In this document: positions 35,301 through 43,161 of the stretch, one piece after another | Position numbering within the stretch: position 1 is the stretch's first letter | How the letters are laid out: each line of letters starts with the position of its first letter | Notes under the pieces: model-generated | What the model was told of the DNA's origin: nothing | Database searches by the model: none | The model's input: only the letters and a program-made list of their open reading frames with translations | From: Negadavirga shengliensis | Lineage (GTDB): Bacteria > Bacteroidota > Bacteroidia > Cytophagales > Cyclobacteriaceae | DNA: 64,000 bases | Assembly (NCBI RefSeq): GCF_042652345.1 | Contig: NZ_JBHSJJ010000006.1 | Span: forward strand, 300,905 to 364,904 | Direction of reading: 5' to 3' | Position numbers and translations under genes: made by a program

Positions 35301-35381
35301 TGTGATGGTCCTTGTCTGGGCATAGACCAATTGGGTCGTAAGCCAGAAAAGCCCAACGATTAAGTAATGGTGTTTTTTCAT
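32310..35381 (-). CDS. SusC/RagA-family TonB-linked outer membrane protein
   Basis: About 1023 residues from the MKKHHYLIVGLF start at 35381. Domain order: signal peptide, CarboxypepD_reg-like domain (TGTVTSEEDNDPIPGVSVLI, then GHYRLNV), plug domain (VVIGYGTAKKGDLTTAIGQL, VMIRGVGTFADESPLYVVDG) and the barrel with the SusC signature GLELTLGYQG ... DLIFRDVNGDGRISDEDRVY. It is the channel of the SusCD complex and draws energy from TonB. It is expressed from the gap before it (35382-35568), next to the regulator gene. Confidence 0.94.
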   Translation of the reverse strand: MKKHHYLIVGLFWLTTQLVYAQTRTITGTVTSEEDNDPIPGVSVLIKGTGTGTATDIDGHYRLNVDAGDVVLVFSFVGLESKEIAVGNHSVINISLKPEFGQLGEVVVIGYGTAKKGDLTTAIGQLENVPRTVDRPISSAQEMLQGQVAGVTVVSNSGDPGATPRVMIRGVGTFADESPLYVVDGMPYYGGRINPNDIESMVVLKDAAAAAIYGAQAASGVIVITTKSGKSGAPKVSMDIYRGWQSAYKTPEALNAEEYAAAYTQAAQHAGGTPNPAHDPSQNPWGQVTRTNWMDEIFQTGAITNLNFQISGGSDKGRYSTSFGYHNKEGLLLNTHYELFSGRFKGEYDITDKFRVGQNIYLNHSTSRGIDTGSSYSGAIINAIYMNPAAPVYDGDGNFHGTVPFELSQFAGAYGDTYNPVALLLRPTRRHPRSNVNAISYAEYDILENLTFRSSFSMDMWTWSDKTFTPKAPEIGRPSNMNFLDESFASSSRWIWDQQLNYNKLIGKHNLGLTAVYTAQFRKEEGSDYRVQDFDREDDWFQYPGNAGAILNVPGSYAFEDALTSAIGRMTYDYDDRYFFMGSIRRDQTSRLGPETKTDYFPAVSGAWKISSESFFNSDAIQLLKLRGSWGQIGNISSVGYYAFNVPLAAGNDVILGEPGTRNRHVSLNELSNPNLRWERSETYNVGLDVSMLSNRLTLTAEYFEKYTRGLIQRNFPNPHTGVPTGPLSNVGTVLNKGLELTLGYQGQVKGLSYSINGNLATLNNELLDLDEFTGDFIQHTTHLRGTILPFRSTPGQPLYSYHLIPTEGIFQNQGQIDAYVNTQGEKIQPNARPGDLIFRDVNGDGRISDEDRVYMGNAMPDFTYGINISLEYKNFDLTVFGQGVGGVMLFNGYKHTTYNAGLQGYNLDRRVLEAWTPENPGATIPVLSTQDPNGNFGQPSDWYLEKGDYFRIRNLSVGYTLPDYMADRIRNGMGLRVYLSAENLATFTQYSGIDPEVGSGAVIDNGTFPIPRTFTVGLNLNF

Positions 35382-35568
35382 ATGATTTGTATTGAAAGGT
35401 TGACTGTTTAAATTTAGGTGGAACCACAACCGAAAAGGTGGATGGATATTTCATATAACCCTACAAAAGTTTCAAGTAATACCCTCCACGTACCTATTTG
35501 GGGTATTTTTATTTCAGTAATATTAAGGTAATTTTTTCTTGGGTTTAGCTTAACACAAAACGCCCGTT

Positions 35569-38500
35569 TCAGGCAAAGCTTTTTGGGGAAATGCCATAGT
35601 GCTTTTTGAAAAGTTTACTGAAATATTTAGGGTCGTTAAAACCGCATTCAAAACCCACTTCTGAGATGTTCATTTTCTTTTTGACCAATAATTTTTCCGC
35701 TTTTTCCAACCGGAGTTTGATGATGATGTCGGAAGGAGAGTTTCCCATAACTTCCTTAAATGCCCGGTAGCATTTGATTTTGGATATGCCAAGCGATTTG
35801 CTCAAGGATTCCACCCGGAAGTTTGAATTGGTGTACTCCTCTTTGATGATGAGCATGGCCTGTTTGACCAGTTTTTCATTTGGACTGAAATGGATGTTTT
35901 CCTTGTGGTCCTCATCCATAAAAGTTTGCAGCTTTTTTTCTTCCAGGTAAATGCGGCGGATTTGTAACCGGGAATTGATTTTCTTGAGGATAAATGAACT
36001 GCTGGCGGGAAGCTGAATGAAAGTTTCGACTCCCAGGTCCATTAGTTTTTCCTGAAACACATCGTCTATGAGTTCATAAACATAGATGATGGGAACCCCG
36101 ATTTTATGTTCATTTTGGCTCTTAATGGTTTCGATGAGGTCAATGACAGGTTGGGTGATATGTTGGTTATACAGAATCAGCACATCTATTTCCGTATGTT
36201 TGATGGCGGAAGCCACCATCTTCACTTCTTCCTCAACGATAAGATTGTAAGATTCATCGTTGAGCATTCTCAGTAGACCATCCGATTCAAATGCCCTTGC
36301 CAGAATCAGCAGGTTGAATTTGTTGGGGTGTAGCCTGTCATTCAAATCCAGGTGTTTCCAATGGATGGTATTGGGTAGCCTTTTGGGTTCGCTTACTTCG
36401 GAGAACGGGATGGTGATGTTGAGGTGGATTTTGGGCTCAGTTGCCAGGGACATACTTCCCCCCAATTCAAACAGTATTTTCCTGGCACTTCTGATATATG
36501 GGCTGTACTCCATGATGTGTGAAAAGTTGGCGCTGAGGATATCGCTGTTGGTGTTCATTTCCATATGGACCTGCTTGTCCTCTGCCCAAGCTTGTATGAT
36601 CAACTCGGAGCCGTTTTCCGCGAACTTGATGATTTCCCTAAAGAGACAATGGAAAAAAAGTTTTAACCTCCATACATCCATTTCCACCCAGTTTTCGGGC
36701 AGTTGGTAGTCGTAAAATAAGGAGATATCTTTCTTTTTTAATTGTAGTCCGAGCTCTTTGGTGAGATTTTCAATCAACTGAGGCAGGACAGTCAATGATT
36801 TTTGGGAGTCTTTAAGGTGGTCAAGTATGGAAATCTTTTCCCAATCCTTGAGATCCTTGATCATGGCATCAAGTGTGGACAGCGTTTTTTGTTTTTCCCG
36901 GTTACTTCTGTAACCGCCTGTTTCCAAAAAGTATTTGATATCCAAAAGCGGAGAGCGGAACTGCTTGAGTATATAGTCTTTGAATTTCTCCATTTCAAGG
37001 TCCGGGCTTTTCTGTTGGTTGTGGAGGGCAAGCAGTTTGGACTTTTGAATGTTGATTTCTTTATTTTTTCTGTCCAGGTCACTGTTGATGGCAAGCAGGG
37101 CTTTTTTCTGTTCCTCGATTACCTGGGTTCTTTCTTTGATAAGGGCTTCCAGTTTTTCTCTTTTTGTTTTATTGCTGACGTGTCGCCAGTACAGTATTGC
37201 TATAAAAAAAGCTGAGAATACCAAAACAAGAAACAAAGGGGATTTCCAATAGGGCAGGGGAACTTCAAAAGTCAGTCCTGCGGCGGCATCCGGCGAATGG
37301 TCTTCGCTGTTTTTTACCATCAGGTGATAACTGCCGGGTTTCAGGTTTTCGAATTGGATAAATTGGCTTTCAGGGAGGGTTTTCCAGTCTTTTTCCAGCG
37401 GCTCCAGCTTGTAGACGATCTTATTGTTAGGGTTTCTGGTAAAGGAAATCGCCCTGACCTTCACCGAGATGCCGGATGCTTTTTCATCCGATAGTTTTTC
37501 GATTTGCAGCTTCGGGATATCATATGTCAGGTTGATTTTATTGGGATGAAAGTAGTTGAGCCCTTTCACGCCGGCAAAAAACATGGTCCCCCTGCTGTTT
37601 TGAAAATAAGCGCCCTCTGAAAACTCCGCCGATTGCCACCCTTCTTCAGCAGGAAGCAGGTTTATTTTGTAATCAAGCCTGTCAACTGCGGCGATGCCCT
37701 TGGTGGTACTGGCCCATATAAAGTTGTCTCCCGGCAGCAGGCCGTATACCAATTGGCTTTGCAGCCCGTCTTTCTCGTTGAGGTTTTTGATGATATAGCC
37801 TTTTTTGTCGAAGATGCTGATGCCACCCAGGGTTCCTGCCCAGATATTTTCCGTGGTCCCGTCGTAAAACAAACTGTACACACTGTTGTCGGGCAGTCCC
37901 TTTTCATAATTAAGGAAACGTAACGAGTCGTTTTCCAAGATAAGTATACCATTGTTTTCCGTGGCGGCATATAAGACGCCGTTTACCAATTCGAGCTTTC
38001 GGATATGGTAAGGGCTGAGCTGCTCTTGGCCTTCAAAAGGGACAAAGGTCTTTTTGATCAGATCAAATTTTGATATCCCTCCCCAGCAGGCTATCCAAAG
38101 GCAGTTTTGGGAGGGGTCCTCTATTAAATCATAGTGTCTGTTGTTTTGCAGGTAGGGTTCGGAAGGGTGGCTGAAGAAAGCGATATCCTTTAGATCTTTG
38201 GACCTGATCAGTCCTCCGTAGGTGCCGATCCACACGCTCCCTTCGGAATCTTTGTATATGCTGCGTATCCTTCTCCAATCGTTGCTCTCATTGGGGACAT
38301 CCGGATCAAAGGGTACAAATCTACCGGTGGCCAGGTCCGAGTAATAAACCCCCGAGTTATAAAAACCAAGCCATATCCTGCCTTCGTTATCCTGGTTAAT
38401 CGCCCGGATGGTTTCATTTGGGAGTTCGGGAAACCTGGCAGGGTGGGAGGCTATGGTTGCGATTTCGGTGGAATTTTTAAAAGCCATGCTAATACCGCCA

Positions 38501-39249
38501 TCTTTCAGGCCCAGCCAGATATTTCCGAACACATCTTCATTGATACAATAAACTTCGCTGCTTTTAAGGGCGTAAGGGTCTGAAATGTCTGCCTGATAAT
38601 TGTGAAAAACCGAAGCCTGCATATTTTCCTCACTGTACGGCAGGATATATAGGCCGTTGGTCAGCGTGGCGTACCAGATGTTGCCTTTAGGGTCTCTAAA
38701 ACTGTCTTTGATGGAGAGCTTTGGGTATTGGGTCAACAGCAGTTTTTCCAGACTTGCATTACTTCCTGCTCTCATTGTGCAAGAAATACATTCCCGGAAG
38801 CTTTCTCCCTGGGCCAGGAATATTTGGTTGGACGATGCTACGACAACCTGCCTTTCATTAGTTGACCCCATTTCCTGGATATTTTCATCGAAGTGAAAGT
38901 TTCGAAACTCCTTTTGACCAAGGTAAAGGCTTATGGTCCTGATACCGGACCATATCCAAAGTCTGCCGTTTTCATCATGGACCATGTCGTAAATGAAGTT
39001 GCCTGCCAAACTGCTGCTATCCTGCGGATCATGCTTGTATACATCGAAAACCTGTCCGTCAAAAAAGTTAAGGCCATCCCAGGTAGCTATCCATATGCCT
39101 CCGGAGGGGTCGTTGATGATTTTGTTGATAGAATTATTGGACAAGCCATCTTCAACGGTATAGGTCTTGAACTTTATATTTTGGGCGCTCGAAGATTCTA
39201 TAAAAGCTGGCAATAAAAATGCTAATGCGAAGCAGAGGTGTTTCTTCAT
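35569..39249 (-). CDS. HTCS-like regulator with degenerate kinase and receiver
   Basis: 1226 residues with the layout of a hybrid two-component regulator: signal peptide, two periplasmic propellers (WIATWDGLNFFDG and many W-G-G repeats), Y_Y_Y domain (about 620-690), a membrane helix (PLFLVLVFSAFFIAILYW), coiled coil, kinase-like and receiver-like parts, and a C-terminal AraC HTH (FRVESLSKSLGISKIKCYRA ... VGFECGFNDPKYFSKLFKKH). The H-box position reads LKQFRSPL where kinases have SHEFRTPL, so His is Lys. No N-box or DxGxG motif is seen. The receiver position reads DVLILYNQ where Asp is expected before the N, and the N-terminal acidic pair is also gone. It probably controls the susCD genes without phosphotransfer. 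Confidence 0.85.
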   Translation of the reverse strand: MKKHLCFALAFLLPAFIESSSAQNIKFKTYTVEDGLSNNSINKIINDPSGGIWIATWDGLNFFDGQVFDVYKHDPQDSSSLAGNFIYDMVHDENGRLWIWSGIRTISLYLGQKEFRNFHFDENIQEMGSTNERQVVVASSNQIFLAQGESFRECISCTMRAGSNASLEKLLLTQYPKLSIKDSFRDPKGNIWYATLTNGLYILPYSEENMQASVFHNYQADISDPYALKSSEVYCINEDVFGNIWLGLKDGGISMAFKNSTEIATIASHPARFPELPNETIRAINQDNEGRIWLGFYNSGVYYSDLATGRFVPFDPDVPNESNDWRRIRSIYKDSEGSVWIGTYGGLIRSKDLKDIAFFSHPSEPYLQNNRHYDLIEDPSQNCLWIACWGGISKFDLIKKTFVPFEGQEQLSPYHIRKLELVNGVLYAATENNGILILENDSLRFLNYEKGLPDNSVYSLFYDGTTENIWAGTLGGISIFDKKGYIIKNLNEKDGLQSQLVYGLLPGDNFIWASTTKGIAAVDRLDYKINLLPAEEGWQSAEFSEGAYFQNSRGTMFFAGVKGLNYFHPNKINLTYDIPKLQIEKLSDEKASGISVKVRAISFTRNPNNKIVYKLEPLEKDWKTLPESQFIQFENLKPGSYHLMVKNSEDHSPDAAAGLTFEVPLPYWKSPLFLVLVFSAFFIAILYWRHVSNKTKREKLEALIKERTQVIEEQKKALLAINSDLDRKNKEINIQKSKLLALHNQQKSPDLEMEKFKDYILKQFRSPLLDIKYFLETGGYRSNREKQKTLSTLDAMIKDLKDWEKISILDHLKDSQKSLTVLPQLIENLTKELGLQLKKKDISLFYDYQLPENWVEMDVWRLKLFFHCLFREIIKFAENGSELIIQAWAEDKQVHMEMNTNSDILSANFSHIMEYSPYIRSARKILFELGGSMSLATEPKIHLNITIPFSEVSEPKRLPNTIHWKHLDLNDRLHPNKFNLLILARAFESDGLLRMLNDESYNLIVEEEVKMVASAIKHTEIDVLILYNQHITQPVIDLIETIKSQNEHKIGVPIIYVYELIDDVFQEKLMDLGVETFIQLPASSSFILKKINSRLQIRRIYLEEKKLQTFMDEDHKENIHFSPNEKLVKQAMLIIKEEYTNSNFRVESLSKSLGISKIKCYRAFKEVMGNSPSDIIIKLRLEKAEKLLVKKKMNISEVGFECGFNDPKYFSKLFKKHYGISPKSFA

Positions 39250-39525
39250 TTTTTGACAACGTTTTAGTGTTTTGTCAGTGTTGTTGCGGACAAAAATACT
39301 ACCTGCGTCCAGGGAATCTGTAAACCCAATATTAAGATTAAAATCAATTTGATCTTTACTTAAATATAGCTATAAATTATTGTTGTCCGGTAAACCGGGT
39401 TTTAATTTATTTCAGTTCATGATGCTGTCTAAAAAGTAATGTCGTAATCGAGCAGACAGAATTTTATCAAAGTATCTTTACTGTGATCTTTATTGAAATC
39501 GTAAACAGATTTACCAAAATTACCT

Positions 39526-39936
39526 ATGCGGCCAAAGAATAAACTAATAGGTGTTTTATTGGTTCTATTTAATTTTTGGTACATGGGACTACCGGTCGTT
39601 ATTCTGAATGTTGGACTATTGGTGGCGTTGATCATTTGGTTCAGCTTCAAGAAAGACTATTCCCATGTAAACCCATGGTTGTACTTATCAGGTGTGTTCA
39701 TTCAGCTAACCCATTTTTTGGAAGAGTACTACACCCGCTTTTATGAAAGGCTGCCTTTGCTTTTTGACGCCAGACCCTGGACAGCCTGTCAGTTCCTAAC
39801 GTTCAATATCATTTGGATCATTATTTTTTGCATCTCTGTTATAGGGGTGTTTAAAAAGATACATCTTTCTTTCCTTATCATGTGGTTCTTTGTCTCCGAT
39901 GAAACAATTATTTTTCCCGATTTCACGCGCCAATAG
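39526..39936 (+). CDS. HXXEE-domain membrane protein, probably cut short
   Basis: 136 residues. The first helices are KLIGVLLVLFNFWYMGLPVV and ILNVGLLVALIIWF. The hallmark HFLEEYYTRFYERLP follows, then FLTFNIIWIIIFCISVIGVF and a last helix that ends abruptly in SDETIIFPDFTRQ. HXXEE proteins usually have a longer C-terminus. The last codons lie over the remnant of a reductase gene on the other strand (39923-40140), so the end was probably lost in a rearrangement. The function of the family is unknown. Confidence 0.6.
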   Translation: MRPKNKLIGVLLVLFNFWYMGLPVVILNVGLLVALIIWFSFKKDYSHVNPWLYLSGVFIQLTHFLEEYYTRFYERLPLLFDARPWTACQFLTFNIIWIIIFCISVIGVFKKIHLSFLIMWFFVSDETIIFPDFTRQ

Positions 39937-40140
39937 TACCAGTCCTGACTTCTCCAGCCCGCTTGTAGTTAGCGAAGATCACGCCGTTTGGTGCAACCAA
40001 ACTGTCTGTTAGCATAAACGCAGAAGGAATGGTACCCACCAAACAAACGTTTGCCCGTGCCGAGCGTAACCGGGAACGTTTTGAGCCACAGCTCATCGAC
40101 CAGATCATGTCGCCAATGAAGATCGGACTGCCGCAGTGTA
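39923..40140 (-). pseudogene. Remnant of a RibD/DHFR-type reductase
   Basis: Two frames on the minus strand together give the C-terminal third of the family: DLVDELWLKTFPVTLGTGKR and LFGG in one, then ANVCLVGTIPSAFMLTDSLV, APNGVIFANYKRAGEV and TIGA in the other. A frameshift near 40070 joins them. The N-terminal two-thirds is missing. It lies at the end of the operon that also contains an intact family member at 42322, and the neighbouring genes belong to the same sigma factor locus. Confidence 0.7.
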
Positions 40141-40198
40141 AATGCGACAGTCATAGTGGATGAATACGAAAATATTGACAGTCATGCCTCTAGGTGGG

Positions 40199-40597
40199 CT
40201 ACCCCTTCCTTCGCTGCTCACTCGCTTCAATCATCGCCGTTAGGTCGGCGGCCGGTCGGATTTCCCAACTACCCCTGTCCCGCAAAAGCCGCAGTGAAGG
40301 ATGGTTTGACAGCAGCCGGATGGCATGATTCAGATCGGTGGCTTCCAGTATCATGATGCCACCTATTTGTTCTTTCGTCTCTGCAAAGGGGCCGTCGGTG
40401 ATAGAGACTCCGCCGTTGCGCCATCTCAATGTAGTGGCGCTTTGGGAACCCTGCAGGGCTTCACCACCTGCAAAATGACCATTTTTTCTCAGTTCGTCAT
40501 CATAGATGAAGCACTCATCCATCATGGCCTGCTGCTCTTCTTCGGTAGCAGATTCCCATTCCTTTTCGTTGATATATCCAAGGCAAATGTATTTCAT
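40199..40597 (-). CDS. DGPF-domain (YciI-like) protein A
   Basis: 132 residues: MKYICLGYINEKEWESATEE, the HFAGGEALQGSQSATTLRWR segment, then the defining SITDGPFAETKEQIGGIMIL and a closing helix-strand. DGPF proteins have a ferredoxin-like fold and regularly accompany ECF42 sigma factors; a role in antioxidant or antibiotic stress has been proposed. It is the fifth gene in the operon that starts with the sigma factor at 44433. Confidence 0.85.
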   Translation of the reverse strand: MKYICLGYINEKEWESATEEEQQAMMDECFIYDDELRKNGHFAGGEALQGSQSATTLRWRNGGVSITDGPFAETKEQIGGIMILEATDLNHAIRLLSNHPSLRLLRDRGSWEIRPAADLTAMIEASEQRRKG

Positions 40598-40666
40598 AGC
40601 GATTATCCAATGATTTAGGTGAGGTCCGGGTAAATGGACCTCACATTGTTTTTATCAATTATTAAC

Positions 40667-41116
40667 TTACTTTTTTGCTTTGCCACGTTCGATGGCTTCT
40701 TTTACGGTGGTGTTATCCGCCGCCTTCCGGACGTCTTCGGGGAAGTCTTCTACTTCAAATACCTGGCGAACCTCAATCACGTCACCTTCAGCTGCGGGAC
40801 ATTTCCTGGCCCATTCGATGGCCTCTTCCTTTGAGTTCACGTCGATCATCCAGTAGCCGCCGATGACCTCTTTGGTTTCTGCAAATGGTCCGTCGGTAAC
40901 CAATGGTGTTTTTCCTTTGAATGATACCCGTGCACCATTTGCCGGGGGGTGTAAACCGTCGAGTGCAATAAGGGCACCGGCTTTGGCCAGTTCCTCGTTG
41001 AACTTCATCATAGCCTTGACCGCTTCGGCAGGGGGAGCAAATCCTTCTCCTGCCTGCTCATCGGCGGAGGTACCGGGTTGATAGACTGTCGGGATCATAA
41101 ACATCATAAATTTCAT
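40667..41116 (-). CDS. DGPF-domain (YciI-like) protein B
   Basis: 149 residues: MKFMMFMIPTVYQPGTSADE, the GALIALDGLHPPANGARVSF segment, the motif LVTDGPFAETKEVIGGYWMI, EAIEWARKCPAAEGDVIEVR and a Lys-rich tail. It is longer than its neighbour A, and the two are only distantly alike, so this is not a recent tandem copy. ECF42 operons often have more than one DGPF gene. Confidence 0.87.
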   Translation of the reverse strand: MKFMMFMIPTVYQPGTSADEQAGEGFAPPAEAVKAMMKFNEELAKAGALIALDGLHPPANGARVSFKGKTPLVTDGPFAETKEVIGGYWMIDVNSKEEAIEWARKCPAAEGDVIEVRQVFEVEDFPEDVRKAADNTTVKEAIERGKAKK

Positions 41117-41288
41117 AATGGTATCGGTTTTAATGGAATTGATATTACTGTGTTTTTGCTAAGTAGTCGAATGGCACCGGTCGAGATCGACAGTAAATCT
41201 GAAAAAGTTTGATTTTTTTTATTGGTACATCTTTCGCCTCCATGGCAGTATATATTAGTTTCATCATGCGTTTCAACTCCTTGTCCTG

Positions 41289-42224
41289 TTAATATTCCGT
41301 TTCCTCAAACATTCCCTTTGGTGTCTCACCTCTTAAAAATGGTTCAATAAAGGAATGCAACATATCGGGTTGAGTGATGACAGCAGTATGCGACGTAGCA
41401 GGCATGATCGCTAGACGGGAAGCGGGCAGCGACTCGCCCATGTCGCCCATAATACCGCCGCCGAGCAGCCGGAACAACGAAACAGTGTGTTCGAGCGTGG
41501 CCACATCCGCGTCTCCGGCAATGACCAGTATGGGTATTTTGATTTTTTTGACATCTTCCCCCCAAGCCATCGGCTCCTTCTCAAGGGCGATCAGCTTCTC
41601 AACCAAGGCGCGAAAGCCCTCAGGATTTGCAGCAAGCTTGCGATATTCCTCTTCAAATCCCATGGAAAGTATCATGTCCACCGTCATTTGTGGAACGAAC
41701 TCTTTAAATGCGGGCTGCCAGCCCTCAAAATCGTATGCGACAGACGCGGCAACCAACCGGTTGACCTTCCCCTGGTGACGGATGGCAAGCTGCAACCCAG
41801 CGGCAGAACCCATTGAATAGCCGAACACATCCGCTTTCTCTACGCCCACGGCATTCATAAAGGCCGCCACATCATCCGCGAGGTTTTGATAAGTGATAGG
41901 ACGGTCAATGTCGGTGGTTCGTCCGTGGCCCTGAAATTCAACCGCATAGACCTTGTGTGTCTCCGCAAGTTTGGGGATAATCGAACCCATGGATGGGATG
42001 TTCATATAAGCGCCATGCAGTACGATCAATGGCTCGCCTTCTCCGGATACTTCGTAATACATTTTCATGCCGTTAATCGTAACATAATCACCCACCGGCG
42101 TGAACTCGTTTTGACCGAAACCAATATGACAGTTGAGAAATAATGCTGCTGTTATGATGATGCGAACAGTGCCCATGCATAACTTGATCGAATGTGATGT
42201 TATGGATTTGCCTGTATTATTCAT
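41289..42224 (-). CDS. Exported alpha/beta hydrolase
   Basis: 311 residues with an N-terminal signal-like segment (VRIIITAALFLNCHIGFGQ). The fold is clear: oxyanion region LIVLHGAYMN, strand VYAVEFQGHGRTTD, nucleophile elbow VFGYSMGSAAG, acid strand ILVIAGDADVATLEH and the His region MPATSHTAVI. It resembles haloperoxidase or esterase types of unknown substrate. It lies between DGPF protein B and the reductase in the sigma factor operon. Confidence 0.88.
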   Translation of the reverse strand: MNNTGKSITSHSIKLCMGTVRIIITAALFLNCHIGFGQNEFTPVGDYVTINGMKMYYEVSGEGEPLIVLHGAYMNIPSMGSIIPKLAETHKVYAVEFQGHGRTTDIDRPITYQNLADDVAAFMNAVGVEKADVFGYSMGSAAGLQLAIRHQGKVNRLVAASVAYDFEGWQPAFKEFVPQMTVDMILSMGFEEEYRKLAANPEGFRALVEKLIALEKEPMAWGEDVKKIKIPILVIAGDADVATLEHTVSLFRLLGGGIMGDMGESLPASRLAIMPATSHTAVITQPDMLHSFIEPFLRGETPKGMFEETEY

Positions 42225-42321
42225 AATAGTTTATTTTAATTGTTATTGATATTAAAGCCCGGAATTTCTACCTGTACGCAGTTTTTGAAAGGAAACCATA
42301 GCCAAGCCTGTGTTGAAATCC

Positions 42322-43056
42322 TCAGACGCCTTTGCTCTGTTTGTGTTGAAGGACAACGTGGGTTGCCTTCTCCGATGCCACAAACTGAACGCATTCGTAT
42401 CCCAGGGCACGAAGATCCACGCCCTCGAACAGCCGTTCACCTCCGCCAAGCAGGACCGGCGCGATGGCGATGTGCAACTCGTCGATCAGGCCTTCGCGAA
42501 GATACTGCCGTACCGTATCCACTCCGCCTCCAATTCGGATGTCCTTTCCATTGGCTGCTTTTCGGGCTTTGTCAAGCGCATCATGGATGCCCTCAGTAAC
42601 AAAGTGGAAAGTTGTTCCACCCTCCATCTCCAATGGTGGCCTTGCGTGATGGGTAAGCACGTAAACCGGAACATGATAAGGGGGATTCTTCCCCCACCAG
42701 CCTTTCCAATTCATGTCCGGCCAGGGGCCCCGGACCGGTCCGAACATGTTCCTTCCCAAAATCCAGGCGCCGATGTTTTCGAAACCTCGCCGCGCGAAGT
42801 CGTCGTCAAGCCCGGTGGTACCAACCACCTGCCCTTGTCCGGCACGAGGATCGAAGGAGCGATGCATATTTCGGAATGTTTGCGTCGGAAGGAACCAGTT
42901 GTGTAGCTCCTCACCTCCAATGCCCAGTGGTGTGTCGATGCTTTGGTTCGGCCCCGCTCCATAGCCGTCAAGGGAAATGGAAAAGCTTTCAACCCGTACC
43001 TTTGTCTTTTTCACGTCCCCCTTATCTTTCCCGATGTACTCTTTGTTTTCAGTCAT
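42322..43056 (-). CDS. Dihydrofolate reductase-family (RibD C-terminal) protein
   Basis: 244 residues: VRVESFSISLDGYGAGPNQS, ENIGAWILGRNMFGPVRGPW, VYVLTHHARPPLEMEGGTTF, KDIRIGGGVDTVRQYLREGL and IDELHIAIAPVLLGGGERLF. These match the RibD C-terminal/DHFR-like family, small NADPH-binding reductases. The 16 N-terminal residues are polar and may not be part of the fold. The remnant at 39923 is a second family member. It is common in ECF42-type loci. Confidence 0.87.
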   Translation of the reverse strand: MTENKEYIGKDKGDVKKTKVRVESFSISLDGYGAGPNQSIDTPLGIGGEELHNWFLPTQTFRNMHRSFDPRAGQGQVVGTTGLDDDFARRGFENIGAWILGRNMFGPVRGPWPDMNWKGWWGKNPPYHVPVYVLTHHARPPLEMEGGTTFHFVTEGIHDALDKARKAANGKDIRIGGGVDTVRQYLREGLIDELHIAIAPVLLGGGERLFEGVDLRALGYECVQFVASEKATHVVLQHKQSKGV

Positions 43057-43161
43057 GTTCTATTATGATTTAATTGGGAATAATTTGTGGTGTTCACCAG
43101 ATAGTCGAATGGCAGCTGACGGAATCGACAAACCATTTGAAAATTTTTATATTTTGGCGGA

